Shown here: in pieces, positions 8,287 to 16,506 of the stretch
How the letters are laid out: each line of letters begins with the position of its first letter
How positions within the stretch are numbered: position 1 is the first letter of the stretch
DNA from: Halalkalibacter alkaliphilus
GTDB lineage: Bacteria > Bacillota > Bacilli > Bacillales > Bacillaceae_D
Direction: 5' to 3'
NCBI RefSeq assembly: GCF_023555415.1
Contig: NZ_JAKRYL010000005.1
Span: forward strand, 124,001-188,000
DNA: 64,000 nt
Notes under the pieces: generated by a model
Databases searched by the model: none
What the model was told of the DNA's origin: nothing
The model's input: the letters and a program-made list of their open reading frames with translations, nothing else
Translations under genes and position numbers: made by a program

Positions 8287-8361
8287 TTATTTTTGAAAAA
8301 ACACCGTAAATGTCAAAGCAAGTAACGTGAAAATTCCCGGGTTTCTAAGTGTGTTCGTCAT
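8287..8361 (-). CDS. 24-residue hydrophobic peptide, copy 1
   Basis: Reads MTNTLRNPGIFTLLALTFTV then FFQK. AGGAGG lies 8 nt before the ATG, an ideal Bacillus ribosome site. A paralogue of 25 residues is encoded at 44981-45058, with the pattern MTNT(A)LRNPGxxTxxALTFxVFFxK conserved. The promoter, leader, ribosome site and terminator layout are also shared. The hydrophobic stretch (residues 9-22) could insert in a membrane. An upstream in-frame ATG (giving MNIQEVIQ) exists in both copies but overlaps the ribosome site. No known family recognised; candidates include a type-I toxin-like, sporulation or stress micro-protein. Confidence 0.72.
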   Translation of the reverse strand: MTNTLRNPGIFTLLALTFTVFFQK

Positions 8362-8401
8362 TTGAATAACCTCCTGAATGTTCATCTCTTTTGATAACTT
8401 C

Positions 8402-8430
8402 ATACTACCAAGCATCCAAAAAGCTGTAAG
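8402..8430 (-). promoter_or_regulatory. Promoter of micro-gene copy 1
   Basis: Minus strand: -35 CTTACA, 17-nt spacer ending TTGG, -10 TAGTAT, with the TG of an extended -10. The same layout (CTTACA-N17-TATGAT) is conserved before copy 2 at 45100-45128, though the rest of the leader has diverged. Confidence 0.65.
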
Positions 8431-8489
8431 CATTCATGTCAGGTTATTTACCAATAAATCTGTATTCTAAATACAGGTTATAAAGTTCC

Positions 8490-9098
8490 TTACTCGACCA
8501 CACTCATATCAAATCCCCGATCCGTTACATATCCCTCAATGGAATGCACGTTCAACCCTTCTGCTAGCGCCTCTGCTTCCGCTTTAAAATAATCATCGAC
8601 ATACTTGTAATCATCATACAAATAAGCGACTCGCGCTAAGCCCTCTCGTAAAAGCACTTCCTGCACATTCACACCATCTACAGTGAAGATATGACCAAGC
8701 AACCTATCATACCGGTCAAAATCAGCATTTTCATCGATCTCAATAACGACATACCCACTTCCCAATAATTCCTGAACACGCTCAGTGCTTTCTCTGCCAT
8801 ACAGCTGCTTCACATTCGTATCCTCTGGAGTATCTACTGCTAAAAATCTCACTCGTACAGAAGGACCAACCTCAGATAGCTCTTCAACTAAGTTGAGATC
8901 ACTAACATAATCCACATTTACATCTTTAATACGAATGGTATCCCCATCTACTACTCTCTCAACGCTTGCCAAAATCCAATCACTCTCAAAAAATGCAGCA
9001 TCATCGGCCACAATTTCTACTGGTAATTCACTTTCCACCGGTGCACAAGCACTAAGTAATAAAGCGAACGCCAAGAACAAGATCTTCCTTTTTAACAT
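8490..9098 (-). CDS. Thermonuclease-family (SNase) lipoprotein
   Basis: 202 residues. The lipoprotein signal ends at LLLSAC (C18 acylated), so the enzyme is anchored outside the membrane. The staphylococcal-nuclease fold is shown by VVDGDTIRI (49-57) and VRVRFLAVDTPED with R84 and E92. YDRLLGHIF supplies R132. These match the Arg/Glu/Arg catalytic set and the Ca-binding Asp residues. It hydrolyses DNA/RNA phosphodiester bonds in the family. A terminator lies between it and the small gene upstream, so it is probably transcribed alone. Confidence 0.92.
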   Translation of the reverse strand: MLKRKILFLAFALLLSACAPVESELPVEIVADDAAFFESDWILASVERVVDGDTIRIKDVNVDYVSDLNLVEELSEVGPSVRVRFLAVDTPEDTNVKQLYGRESTERVQELLGSGYVVIEIDENADFDRYDRLLGHIFTVDGVNVQEVLLREGLARVAYLYDDYKYVDDYFKAEAEALAEGLNVHSIEGYVTDRGFDMSVVE

Positions 9099-9145
9099 TT
9101 TCCTATCCCCTTTTAAATGAATGCCTGCTTTATTATATCAAACAA

Positions 9146-9195
9146 AAAAGGAGCTCTACACTAGTACTTAATTTTAAGTACTCATCAGAGCTCTC
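9146..9195 (-). terminator. Terminator of the 39-residue gene
   Basis: Minus strand: GAGCTCT and AGAGCTC outer arms, GAGTACTTAA and TTAAGTACT inner arms, then T6. Confidence 0.8.
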
Positions 9196-9212
9196 ATCTT
9201 AGTATTTCTACA

Positions 9213-9332
9213 TCACCGGTGAGCTTTTTCTATTGCTTGAGATAAAACTGCAACTTCCTCGACCTTCAATTTCCGTTTCAGCTTCTCTTCAAAATAAACC
9301 TTCATATTCTCCAAAATCGTCTTGTTAGTCAT
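9213..9332 (-). CDS. 39-residue charged helical protein of unknown function
   Basis: MTNKTILENM-KVYFEEKLKR-KLKVEEVAVL-SQAIEKAHR. GAGGTGAGG precedes the ATG and a strong terminator follows, so it has the layout of a real short gene. The sequence predicts two amphipathic helices with many Lys and Glu residues and no membrane segment. I do not recognise the family; a DNA- or protein-binding adaptor is possible. Confidence 0.6.
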   Translation of the reverse strand: MTNKTILENMKVYFEEKLKRKLKVEEVAVLSQAIEKAHR

Positions 9333-9538
9333 TTTCCTCACCTCACTGTCATCATAACAGCACCTTGTCTCGCAATCATCATGTATGGCATATAATTTAC
9401 CTAATTTACAAAATCTACATACATCCTATCAAAAATCGACAAAACTCGGGTGATGTCAGGCACTCTCTAGGCAACAGCTACAAAAAATTGTAAAATAAAG
9501 TAGACTTATCATATCGACTCACATGGGGGATTTATATA

Positions 9539-10213
9539 ATGAGGTACCATTTAGAATTAGTAAGGAGTTTAGTAGAACCAGATACAAAGGTTGACCAGTT
9601 ATCGATTGCAGAAGAGATCCCTCTTAACCTAGGGAAAGTAGCATTCATCCTCTTCCTAGGGTTATCCGTCTCGATCGTACAAGCCTACTACGGCTTACAT
9701 ACGTCAGGCATTTCTCACGTCATTACTAATTATACCGCGAGCCAATTTGAGTTAGCCAAACTGATGATTGGACTAGGCGGAGTGATAGATGCTCTCGTAT
9801 CACCCCTCGCCTACTTGATGTTTACAAGTGTATGGTTTTGGGTGTTCTTAGATGAAACACATTATCGACAAGCCTTTGTCGTATCAACTATTAGCATCTT
9901 CATTCTTACTATCGGAAACATAGCACTGCTGCCTTTTGAAGTTTGGCTCGGAGTTCAATCAGCTACGTCTCCCTTTGCTTTAGGTGTTCTTGCTCATTTG
10001 TGGACAACAAATGAATACTATATTCACTTTTTTGGGCAAATATCATTATTTTTCATAGCGGCAATGTTTTACCAAATCTATGCTTTTTCAAAAATTGCTT
10101 ACACGAGGAAATGGTTCTTAATTGTTATAACCGTGTTAGTTCATCTCATCATGATTGTCACATCGGTATTTTTATTATTTCTTTCAAACTTTTTTAGCGT
10201 TGATTTGATGTAA
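9539..10213 (+). CDS. Yip1-like multi-pass membrane protein (YknW-like)
   Basis: 224 residues. A polar N-terminus with SLVEPDTKVDQLSIAEEI is followed by about five hydrophobic segments (near 32-50, 73-88, 110-135, 165-180, 195-217). Layout and the immediate partner (a membrane-fusion protein 16 nt downstream) resemble yknW-yknX of B. subtilis. There, YknW is a Yip1-family assembly factor for the YknXYZ exporter protecting against the SdpC toxin. No ATPase or permease gene follows here. Assignment to Yip1 is by pattern only. Confidence 0.55.
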   Translation: MRYHLELVRSLVEPDTKVDQLSIAEEIPLNLGKVAFILFLGLSVSIVQAYYGLHTSGISHVITNYTASQFELAKLMIGLGGVIDALVSPLAYLMFTSVWFWVFLDETHYRQAFVVSTISIFILTIGNIALLPFEVWLGVQSATSPFALGVLAHLWTTNEYYIHFFGQISLFFIAAMFYQIYAFSKIAYTRKWFLIVITVLVHLIMIVTSVFLLFLSNFFSVDLM

Positions 10214-10229
10214 AAGGGTGGTACAACTA

Positions 10230-11456
10230 GTGAAAAAATGGAAAGTGAATGTAATCGTTTTGGCTTGTGTCTTATTGATTTCAGTTAATGTCTATCTCAT
10301 CGTCGGGAATGAAAATAAAATTCCACGCTTACAAATTGTTGATCAAATTCTATCACCAACTGAACGCGATCTCGTTGAATCGATAGAGAAACCAGGTATT
10401 ATTTTATCTACAAATGAAGAGCATATTTATTTTAATGAAAATATCGGTTCGATGGGCGACCTTTATGTAGCAGAGGGACAAGAAGTTCATGTTGGAGATA
10501 TTCTATTTACTTATGAAAACATTAAAATCGAATCTACCGAGCAAGAATTGCAGTCAAAAATTGATCAGATTGACTTGAAAACATCTCAGCTATCGGAAGA
10601 AATTTGGACCATTACATCCATCAAAAACAGGCTCGAACAACAAAATTATCAATTCGGTGATGAAGCAGAAGAAGAACTCACAGCATTTCAAAATCAACAA
10701 ATAGACCAGTATGAAGTACAAATTTTGCAAAAGCAACACCAAATTGAAGCGCTCGAATTTGAAAGGGACATCCATCAACAATACCTCCTCGCGCTAAATA
10801 GCTTACAATATGAATTAGAGGTCACCAGTCCAGTAACGGGAATCATCAAAGAAGTGAACACCCAGCAAAACGCACCGCTACTGACCATTGTCTCTAGCAC
10901 ATTACTAGCCCAAGGCGAGCTAACACAGGCAGAGTCTCAAGAGATTCATGAAGGGTTGAGAGTTGAAATCACAGGACATAATCAAGAACCAATTAACGGG
11001 ATCCTCTCGCGGATTTCCAACCTACCTAAAGAAGAACCATCACTTGATAAAGAAACTACCTACCCTTTTTACGTAGACTGGGATATGGAAGAGCCAGATG
11101 ACGGAATAAAGGTTGGCTACCATGTGTACCTCAATATTATTCAAAATGAAATTCATAGCGCGATCACAATACCTGAGTCTAGCATTTTAGTAGAGAATGA
11201 TGAATATTCGATTTTCGTTATAGAAGACGGCCTTCTCGAACAACGCCATATTGAACTAGGGATGTCGAAAAATAACCATCAACAAGTAACGAGAGGGGTT
11301 GTGTTACGAGACCGGCTTGTAGCAAATTCTACTGGCATGTTGGATAACAACCCATTTGTTACGAAATTAAAGGTACAAGAAATTGATGAAACGGCACAGT
11401 TAGCTTTTAGGAAGAAAACACTGTTAACTTTGATGTTACAGGGGTTTGTTCAATAG
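10230..11456 (+). CDS. HlyD/RND-type membrane-fusion protein (YknX-like)
   Basis: 408 residues from a GTG at 10230, 8 nt after AAAGGGTGG; an in-frame GTG at 10218 overlaps the ribosome site. One N-terminal membrane anchor (VNVIVLACVLLISVNVYLIV) is followed by a biotinyl-lipoyl half (GDLYVAEGQEVHVGDILFTYE). Next come a long coiled-coil hairpin (about 100-205), the second lipoyl half (VTSPVTGIIKEVNTQQNAPL) and beta-barrel/MP domains. The protein would link an exporter to the wall or extracellular space. It is co-transcribed with the YknW-like gene, but the transporter itself is absent locally. Confidence 0.8.
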   Translation: MKKWKVNVIVLACVLLISVNVYLIVGNENKIPRLQIVDQILSPTERDLVESIEKPGIILSTNEEHIYFNENIGSMGDLYVAEGQEVHVGDILFTYENIKIESTEQELQSKIDQIDLKTSQLSEEIWTITSIKNRLEQQNYQFGDEAEEELTAFQNQQIDQYEVQILQKQHQIEALEFERDIHQQYLLALNSLQYELEVTSPVTGIIKEVNTQQNAPLLTIVSSTLLAQGELTQAESQEIHEGLRVEITGHNQEPINGILSRISNLPKEEPSLDKETTYPFYVDWDMEEPDDGIKVGYHVYLNIIQNEIHSAITIPESSILVENDEYSIFVIEDGLLEQRHIELGMSKNNHQQVTRGVVLRDRLVANSTGMLDNNPFVTKLKVQEIDETAQLAFRKKTLLTLMLQGFVQ

Positions 11457-11499
11457 TGGTTTCCTACAAGTTGGAATCATAATAAAGTTTGCAATAGCT

Positions 11500-11535
11500 A
11501 AAAACCGCATGGGATGAAAGTCCCGTGCGGTTTTC
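11500..11535. terminator. Bidirectional terminator
   Basis: AAAACCGCATGGGA pairs with TCCCGTGCGGTTTT around TGAAAG. It lies between two convergent genes and can serve both. Confidence 0.85.
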
Positions 11536-11541
11536 CTATTC

Positions 11542-12075
11542 CTACTGATACTCCGTAATCCCATACCTCTTCCCATCTCCAACATTCCCGTTCACGTAAA
11601 AATCTAGGTCATGCATAATTTTATGAGCTAGTCGTACCCCTTCTACATCACTTCCATCTAATGCTTTCTGAATGGCTTGGATCGTTCTTTGTGCATCTTT
11701 ACGTCGAGCATCGTTCGTTTCTATCTCTAACATCGTTTCAAGATCTTCAACAATTCCTTCAAGCCGAGGTTCATTACGCCCCCAAGAAAACCCACGGTAT
11801 CGATTCCACCCTACTAAACTGTTTAACTCAGCATGTACATCTGCAATGATCTCTCCTGAAGCGACCTCAGATTGCTCAGCTTCACTAGACAGATCTGTCT
11901 CCTCGACCTCTTCTTCATGACTAACTGTAATCACCTCTACAACTTCTTCCTCTTCAAGATATTCCTCAATAGTCTCCTCACCTTGAATAACTGAATACCA
12001 ATTTACTGCAATAACAACACCGAACAGTGCAATTAAGGAATAAACTAAAATAAACGCAACCTTTTTACTTTTCAT
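11542..12075 (-). CDS. Membrane-anchored acidic protein in ECF sigma operon
   Basis: 177 residues from the ATG at 12075, after GGAAGGAG; the frame is open from 12099. One N-terminal membrane helix (VAFILVYSLIALFGVVIAVNW) is followed by a very acidic linker (EEYLEEEEVVEVI, EEEVEETDLSSEAEQSE). A roughly 100-residue folded domain carries GWNRYRGFSWG and a helical C-terminus. No family recognised. It lies about 30 nt after the putative anti-sigma gene, so it is the third cistron and perhaps a target or co-regulator of the ECF factor. Confidence 0.65.
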   Translation of the reverse strand: MKSKKVAFILVYSLIALFGVVIAVNWYSVIQGEETIEEYLEEEEVVEVITVSHEEEVEETDLSSEAEQSEVASGEIIADVHAELNSLVGWNRYRGFSWGRNEPRLEGIVEDLETMLEIETNDARRKDAQRTIQAIQKALDGSDVEGVRLAHKIMHDLDFYVNGNVGDGKRYGITEYQ

Positions 12076-12104
12076 CATTATCTCCTTCCGTTCTCTCAAC
12101 TAAC

Positions 12105-13289
12105 TTACTTTTTCTCTCTAGCTATCTCTTCGACAACCTCTTGATTAGAAAGGGGTTGGCTAAAGTCAATAAATTCTACTGGCAATGGTTCATTTAATAC
12201 TTCGTTGAGAATAAATAGTTCACGCGCAGCCTGGTAATAGTAAGAATACTCATATTGGGAAATTACTTGATCTTGTTCAGCAAGGATTTCTAAATCATTA
12301 CGAATTCTGCTTAAAAATTGATGAAGGGAACTAACATCCTCATCCAACGCTAGTCTCAACGTATCATAAATTATATAATTTTTTTCTCTTGAATCTCTTG
12401 ATAATTGATAACTTATTTGTCGATAGTCTTTGATTGAGCCTGCCTCAGCCAATGCTTCCGCCTCATCAATCTCCTCAATCTGCGTAGGTTTTGATGAAAA
12501 CCCATCTTGTTGTAAATAAAAAGACGATGCAAGCACATACAAATCATCTAAAATAAGTTGCTTTTTTTGCGTTATTTTTGTCTCATAGAATTGATCATAA
12601 ATCCTTCTATACACTGAACCATACTCTACAAAAATCGTCTCCTCACCTCTTTTGTATAAGCCAGAACGTCCTATATTCTCATCATACTTTAAAAGAGTGT
12701 AAACATCCTCCTTTTGGAACTCATCCATTTTCTCACTCGCTAAACTTAATCTCTCTCTAAAGTCTTCATTTTCATTAAATTGAGCCAGCAAAACAAACGG
12801 GTCATCATGAATAACCTCCTGAATGTGTTCGGGCAAAACCAAAAACTCATTCTCATACGAAGCATCTAATGTTGGCGCCTCTTCTAAAAATCTAATTTCA
12901 CCCTCACTCCAGTACCATGTTTTTCCTGAGAGTGCATTTGTACGAAACTCTAAGTCTTGCATAAACCGTTGTTGCAACAATTCGTTCTCTTCTATTTCAT
13001 TTTGTAAGTAAGGATCGGGGATGGCTGAAAGCTCTGTGATCAAACCATCTTCAATCGCCAAGCGCTCAAACTCATCTCCCTTTAAGAAAAACAAAGCTCC
13101 CGCTGTTACCATCACGAAACAGAATAAAGTCATAGATAATACCGGTTTTACATCCCAAAAGACAAAGGGCCTTCTACTTTTTTTCCTCTTTAGCTTAATC
13201 TCCGCTATCATTTTTTCTTGATCGAGCGAATGCTGATTGAACACATGCTTCTCTAACCCTTTCTTAACATGCTTGAATTGGTCAGCCAA
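12105..13289 (-). CDS. Putative transmembrane anti-sigma factor
   Basis: 394 residues. A basic cytosolic N-terminus (about 1-45) precedes one membrane helix (about 47-68, PVLSMTLFCFVMVTAGALFF) and a large extracytoplasmic part. A TTG start, 8 nt after GGAGG, overlaps the sigma-factor stop by 8 bp, so translation is coupled. Position and topology are those of an ECF anti-sigma factor. However, there is no zinc motif (HxxxCxxC) and no recognised RsiV/RsiW/RsiX domain, so the role is inferred from context. The extracytoplasmic region is rich in Glu and aromatic residues. Confidence 0.6.
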   Translation of the reverse strand: MADQFKHVKKGLEKHVFNQHSLDQEKMIAEIKLKRKKSRRPFVFWDVKPVLSMTLFCFVMVTAGALFFLKGDEFERLAIEDGLITELSAIPDPYLQNEIEENELLQQRFMQDLEFRTNALSGKTWYWSEGEIRFLEEAPTLDASYENEFLVLPEHIQEVIHDDPFVLLAQFNENEDFRERLSLASEKMDEFQKEDVYTLLKYDENIGRSGLYKRGEETIFVEYGSVYRRIYDQFYETKITQKKQLILDDLYVLASSFYLQQDGFSSKPTQIEEIDEAEALAEAGSIKDYRQISYQLSRDSREKNYIIYDTLRLALDEDVSSLHQFLSRIRNDLEILAEQDQVISQYEYSYYYQAARELFILNEVLNEPLPVEFIDFSQPLSNQEVVEEIAREKK

Positions 13290-13851
13290 GCCAATCGCCT
13301 CCCTTCAATCGCCGTTTTAACCGCTCTCTTCCTCTTTGTAACCTCGTCTTCACTGTACTTACACTTATTTGTAAAAACGTGCCTATCTCCTCTGTTGACA
13401 GCTCTTCATAATAATATAAAATCATGATTTCTCGATACTTTACTGGCAGATGGAGTACTTGCTTTGCCATTTCTTTTTCCTGATTTACTTGTAAAAAAGT
13501 ATGTTCAGAGGACTCGATTACTGCTTTTCCGTTGATGATTTGGCCAACCAAATCTGTAAGAAACGTTGATTGAAAGTACTTTTTCCGAAGTAAATCTTTA
13601 CAATGATTAGCTGTAATTTGATAAATCCATGTTTTCAAGCTAGAATCTTTGCGAAATTGGTGCAAATGTTGAAACACTTTAATAAACACATCTTGCGCAA
13701 CATCTTCAGCAATGCCCCAATCCTTCACATATGTATAAGCAAAATTTGTAACTTGTTTCCCGTATGTATGAATGATCACTTCCAACAGATCTTCTTTTTC
13801 TTTCTCTGTCATTCGGGACAAATCTCCTATTGGTGCTAACAAGTCACTCAA
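13282..13851 (-). CDS. ECF-type RNA polymerase sigma factor
   Basis: 189 residues. Region 2 is seen in FAYTYVKDWGIAEDVAQDVF and SLKTWIYQITANHCKDLLRK. Region 4 follows (LHLPVKYREIMILYYYEELS, then TEEIGTFLQISVSTVKTRLQ and RGRERLK). A TTG at 13851 follows GGGGGTGG; an alternative ATG at 13809 follows AGGAGA. The operon order sigma, membrane regulator, membrane protein is typical of envelope-stress ECF units. A candidate autoregulated promoter lies upstream (13888-13914). The stimulus cannot be deduced. Confidence 0.93.
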   Translation of the reverse strand: MSDLLAPIGDLSRMTEKEKEDLLEVIIHTYGKQVTNFAYTYVKDWGIAEDVAQDVFIKVFQHLHQFRKDSSLKTWIYQITANHCKDLLRKKYFQSTFLTDLVGQIINGKAVIESSEHTFLQVNQEKEMAKQVLHLPVKYREIMILYYYEELSTEEIGTFLQISVSTVKTRLQRGRERLKRRLKGGDWLG

Positions 13852-13887
13852 CTAACCACCCCCTCTAGAGACCAGACCACTTCCTTT

Positions 13888-13914
13888 GACGTATATTGTA
13901 AGAGTTTGGATTCA
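13888..13914 (-). promoter_or_regulatory. Candidate ECF autoregulatory promoter
   Basis: Minus strand: TGAATC, 17-nt spacer, CGTC, resembling TGAAAC-N16/17-CGTC of Bacillus ECF sigma factors. It lies about 40 nt before the sigma start codon. Confidence 0.45.
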
Positions 13915-13934
13915 CTTTTCTTGAAATTTCTTCA

Positions 13935-13970
13935 AAAAATAAAAGCCTTTTGACAAGGCTTTTGAAATTC
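13935..13970. terminator. Terminator of the ykvA-like gene
   Basis: AAAAGCCTT and AAGGCTTTT arms around TTGACA, with T-rich ends on both strands. Confidence 0.75.
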
Positions 13971-13976
13971 GTATAT

Positions 13977-14252
13977 TTATTTAAGTTTATACTTTTCCTT
14001 CAATGAATCTGGAGCCATTTTCACCATGCGTTCAAAGATAAATGTCGCAATAACAATGTCATCTAGAATCCCAAAAAACAGGATAAAGTCCGGAATGAGG
14101 TCAATTGGAAAAAGAGCATATCCGATGATCAACAGCACTCCAATCCACTTTTTACTAACAGAAACCTCTTTCGATAAAAAATAATCTTTCAGAAAAGGAG
14201 CAAACCTCCACACTTTAAAAATAAATGTTAATCTTTTTAGCACTTTTCGCAA
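13977..14252 (-). CDS. YkvA family (DUF1232) small membrane protein
   Basis: 91 residues. The DUF1232 signature is clear: GYALFPIDLIPDFILFFGIL followed by DDIVIATFIFERM, forming two membrane-embedded segments. The N-terminus is basic. The family is widespread in Firmicutes and its function is unknown. Monocistronic, with a terminator downstream and a GC-rich repeat upstream. Confidence 0.88.
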   Translation of the reverse strand: MRKVLKRLTFIFKVWRFAPFLKDYFLSKEVSVSKKWIGVLLIIGYALFPIDLIPDFILFFGILDDIVIATFIFERMVKMAPDSLKEKYKLK

Positions 14253-14314
14253 CTATCTCACCCACTTTCTATCTCTATAACTAGGTTATCATAAAACCTA
14301 CCTTCTTTTAATAA

Positions 14315-14539
14315 GGCTGTTTTCGTAAAGATTGTTGCTGTGAAGAAATGTGTTTTCTCGTAGTGAAATGGAGCGGAAGTCACTCGACTCCTGCGGGATG
14401 CAGAGGTAGGGGCGAGACCCCACAGGCGTAGCCGAGGAGGCTCGGCACCTCCCCGCGGAAAGCGAGTGGCTGGAGCGCAATGGAACGAACATGTGAAGGA
14501 CACGTAACCCATAAAAACAACAAAGTATGTGAAAACAGC
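14315..14539 (+). repeat. GC-rich 225-bp dispersed repeat, copy 1
   Basis: A near-identical inverted copy lies at 45185-45402; about 135 bp of the core differ at only four positions. This copy ends in inverted termini GGCTGTTTTC (14315) and GAAAACAGC (14531). The interior can fold (CACTCG/CGAGTG; GCCGAGGAGGCTCGGC). The GC content contrasts with the surroundings. Similar elements with unknown function are familiar from other bacilli. Open frames across it are artefacts. Confidence 0.85.
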
Positions 14540-14590
14540 ATTTTAAAAAAAGCAAGAGCATGATTCATCAGCTCTTGCTAAAAAGGCTTC

Positions 14591-15547
14591 TTACCGTACC
14601 GACTTCGCCCCTAAATAACGTGGTTTCCAATACGAATTATTCATATCTGCTATCGTAACACCCGTACTTGATCCGGCGTGAATAAATTGATTGTTGCCAA
14701 TGTAAATACCAGCATGAGAAGCTCCTGGACTGATTGTTTCAAAGAATACTAGATCGCCTTTTTGAGGAGCTGAAACCGGCTTTGTCGCACTCCAAATCAT
14801 TGCAACCGTTCTAGGCAATGTAATCCCTTGACTATTATAGACATAATTCAAGAAGCCAGAGCAGTCAAACCCTGAAGGAGTACTCCCACCCCATACATAA
14901 GGAACTCCTATATATTTTCTAGCTTCAGCAATTAAGGAATCGGCATTAAATGTTTTAGCAGGAGCTGCTTCCTGACCATTAGCTGATAATCGTAACACTT
15001 GTCCTACATGAATCGTATCTGATGTTAGGTTGTTAAACGATCTAAGCTGCTGAACAGTTAAACCGTTAGCTGTTGCAATTTTCCATAGTGTATCACCTGA
15101 TTGTACTGTATAGGTAGTTGATGAAGCAGGTGCAGGTGCAGGTGTAGATGGAATCGGCGTTACTGTTGTACCAGATACCTTCAAAACTTGTCCAACTCTA
15201 ATTAAATCGGTTGTTAAATTATTCAAAGACTTCAGTTCATGTACTGTTGTATTATGAGCTCTAGCGATGACAGAAAGACTGTCACCTGATTTCACTGTAT
15301 AAGTGGTCGTTTGAGGAGTAGTTGTTCGCTGATCCGTTAAAAATAACTGCTGCCCGACATGAATCGTTGATGATGATAAGTTGTTGTATTGCATTAACTG
15401 ATCAACAGTGAGGTTATTAGTCGTTGCTATTCTCCAAAGCGAATCACCAGATTGGACATTATATGTTAATCCACTAGCTGATGCGTGATCAGATAAACCG
15501 AAAGTAAAAAACCCAAACATAGCAGCAGTGATAACGTATTTTTTCAA
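14591..15547 (-). CDS. LysM / NlpC-P60 cell-wall endopeptidase (LytE/LytF/CwlS-like)
   Basis: 318 residues from a TTG at 15547 preceded by TTTAGGAG. This start gives a clean signal peptide (KKYVITAAMFGFFTFGLSDH then ASA); the open frame upstream to 15604 has no ribosome site. Three LysM repeats (NVQSGDSLWRI, TVKSGDSLSVI, TVQSGDTLWKI) are joined by Pro/Ala/Thr linkers. A C-terminal NlpC/P60 domain has catalytic Cys in SGFDCSGF and His in GASHAGIY and FIHAG. It binds peptidoglycan and cleaves D-Glu-meso-DAP bonds in the family, usually for cell separation. Confidence 0.93.
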   Translation of the reverse strand: MKKYVITAAMFGFFTFGLSDHASASGLTYNVQSGDSLWRIATTNNLTVDQLMQYNNLSSSTIHVGQQLFLTDQRTTTPQTTTYTVKSGDSLSVIARAHNTTVHELKSLNNLTTDLIRVGQVLKVSGTTVTPIPSTPAPAPASSTTYTVQSGDTLWKIATANGLTVQQLRSFNNLTSDTIHVGQVLRLSANGQEAAPAKTFNADSLIAEARKYIGVPYVWGGSTPSGFDCSGFLNYVYNSQGITLPRTVAMIWSATKPVSAPQKGDLVFFETISPGASHAGIYIGNNQFIHAGSSTGVTIADMNNSYWKPRYLGAKSVR

Positions 15548-15769
15548 TGAACAACACACTCCTAAAGGTAGATTTGTCTGCTTTCTTTCAACGAGACTCA
15601 TCATAACGCGATTAGAGAGGGAGAGGTACCCCTATTTATTTGGGTTCTATCCATAATTTTACCAAGTAAATGATTGTCAACCTCCATAATTTATTATTTT
15701 CCAATTAATTTACATATTCGGCATTTGATAAGAGATACTTATAAACACACTAACGTTTAGGAGGACAAA

Positions 15770-16408
15770 ATGAGACAAAGGCATAAACAGATTGCATTAA
15801 TCCTAATTATTTTATTACTTAATCTTTACCTCCGAACATGGAAGGATCTCTCGAAATACTACAAAAGCATGCTGTACACAAGCTTTATTAATGCTCTTTA
15901 TTATTATATTTTTAAAAGAAATCTTCTTTGGGAATTCACACCTGGAGATATGAACTGGAGGTTTTTAAGAAAAATACATACGTTTTTTCTCTCTCCTGTT
16001 TTAGTGCTCCTATTCTTATCACGATTTCCCAGATCGTTTATAAATCAGGTCATCTATACGGTGAAGTGGGTATTAGCATCTAGTTTCGCTGAGTATATTT
16101 TAGCGGAGAAAAAAATGATTCGATTTAAATACGGTTGGAATATCATTTGGTCAGGGCTGATCTATTTACAGATGTATTTATTTAGTTATTTCTTTCTAAA
16201 AAAACCTGTAATTATCTGGGTGCTATCACTCTTTTCTGTACTGTTTTATATGACAACATTTAAGGTTCCCGTAACTGAGCGGTTATTGAGAGGTCCTTAT
16301 TTTTTATTTATCAGGAAGAAAAAGTACCCCCTCATGGATAATTTCAAAACATGTATTTATCCATACTATTCTTATCTATTACAGGAATTAAAACGAAAGC
16401 CTTGTTAA
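15770..16408 (+). CDS. Multi-pass membrane protein, possibly CBO0543-like
   Basis: 212 residues with an AGGAGG ribosome site. Hydrophobic segments lie near 8-22, 70-84, 100-112, 127-145 and 148-162, with basic loops between them. The next gene encodes a similar-size protein with comparable spacing (FKYGWNIIWSGLIY here; FNFKWNLWDSYTWWW there). This suggests both belong to the CBO0543-like membrane family of spore formers; that name is a tentative recollection. No catalytic motif is seen. Confidence 0.55.
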   Translation: MRQRHKQIALILIILLLNLYLRTWKDLSKYYKSMLYTSFINALYYYIFKRNLLWEFTPGDMNWRFLRKIHTFFLSPVLVLLFLSRFPRSFINQVIYTVKWVLASSFAEYILAEKKMIRFKYGWNIIWSGLIYLQMYLFSYFFLKKPVIIWVLSLFSVLFYMTTFKVPVTERLLRGPYFLFIRKKKYPLMDNFKTCIYPYYSYLLQELKRKPC

Positions 16409-16506
16409 CCCTTTTGAAATACGGGATATCATCTTTATACAAGTTTCAACATATAACGACGAAAGTAGAATAATCCATACTAAATTGTTATGTAAGGGGG
16501 AGGTGT

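Noticed and set aside
14258-14568. Three overlapping minus-strand frames of 62-87 codons
   Set aside because: They run across the GC-rich dispersed repeat; no ribosome site, and the inverted repeat copy gives unrelated frames.
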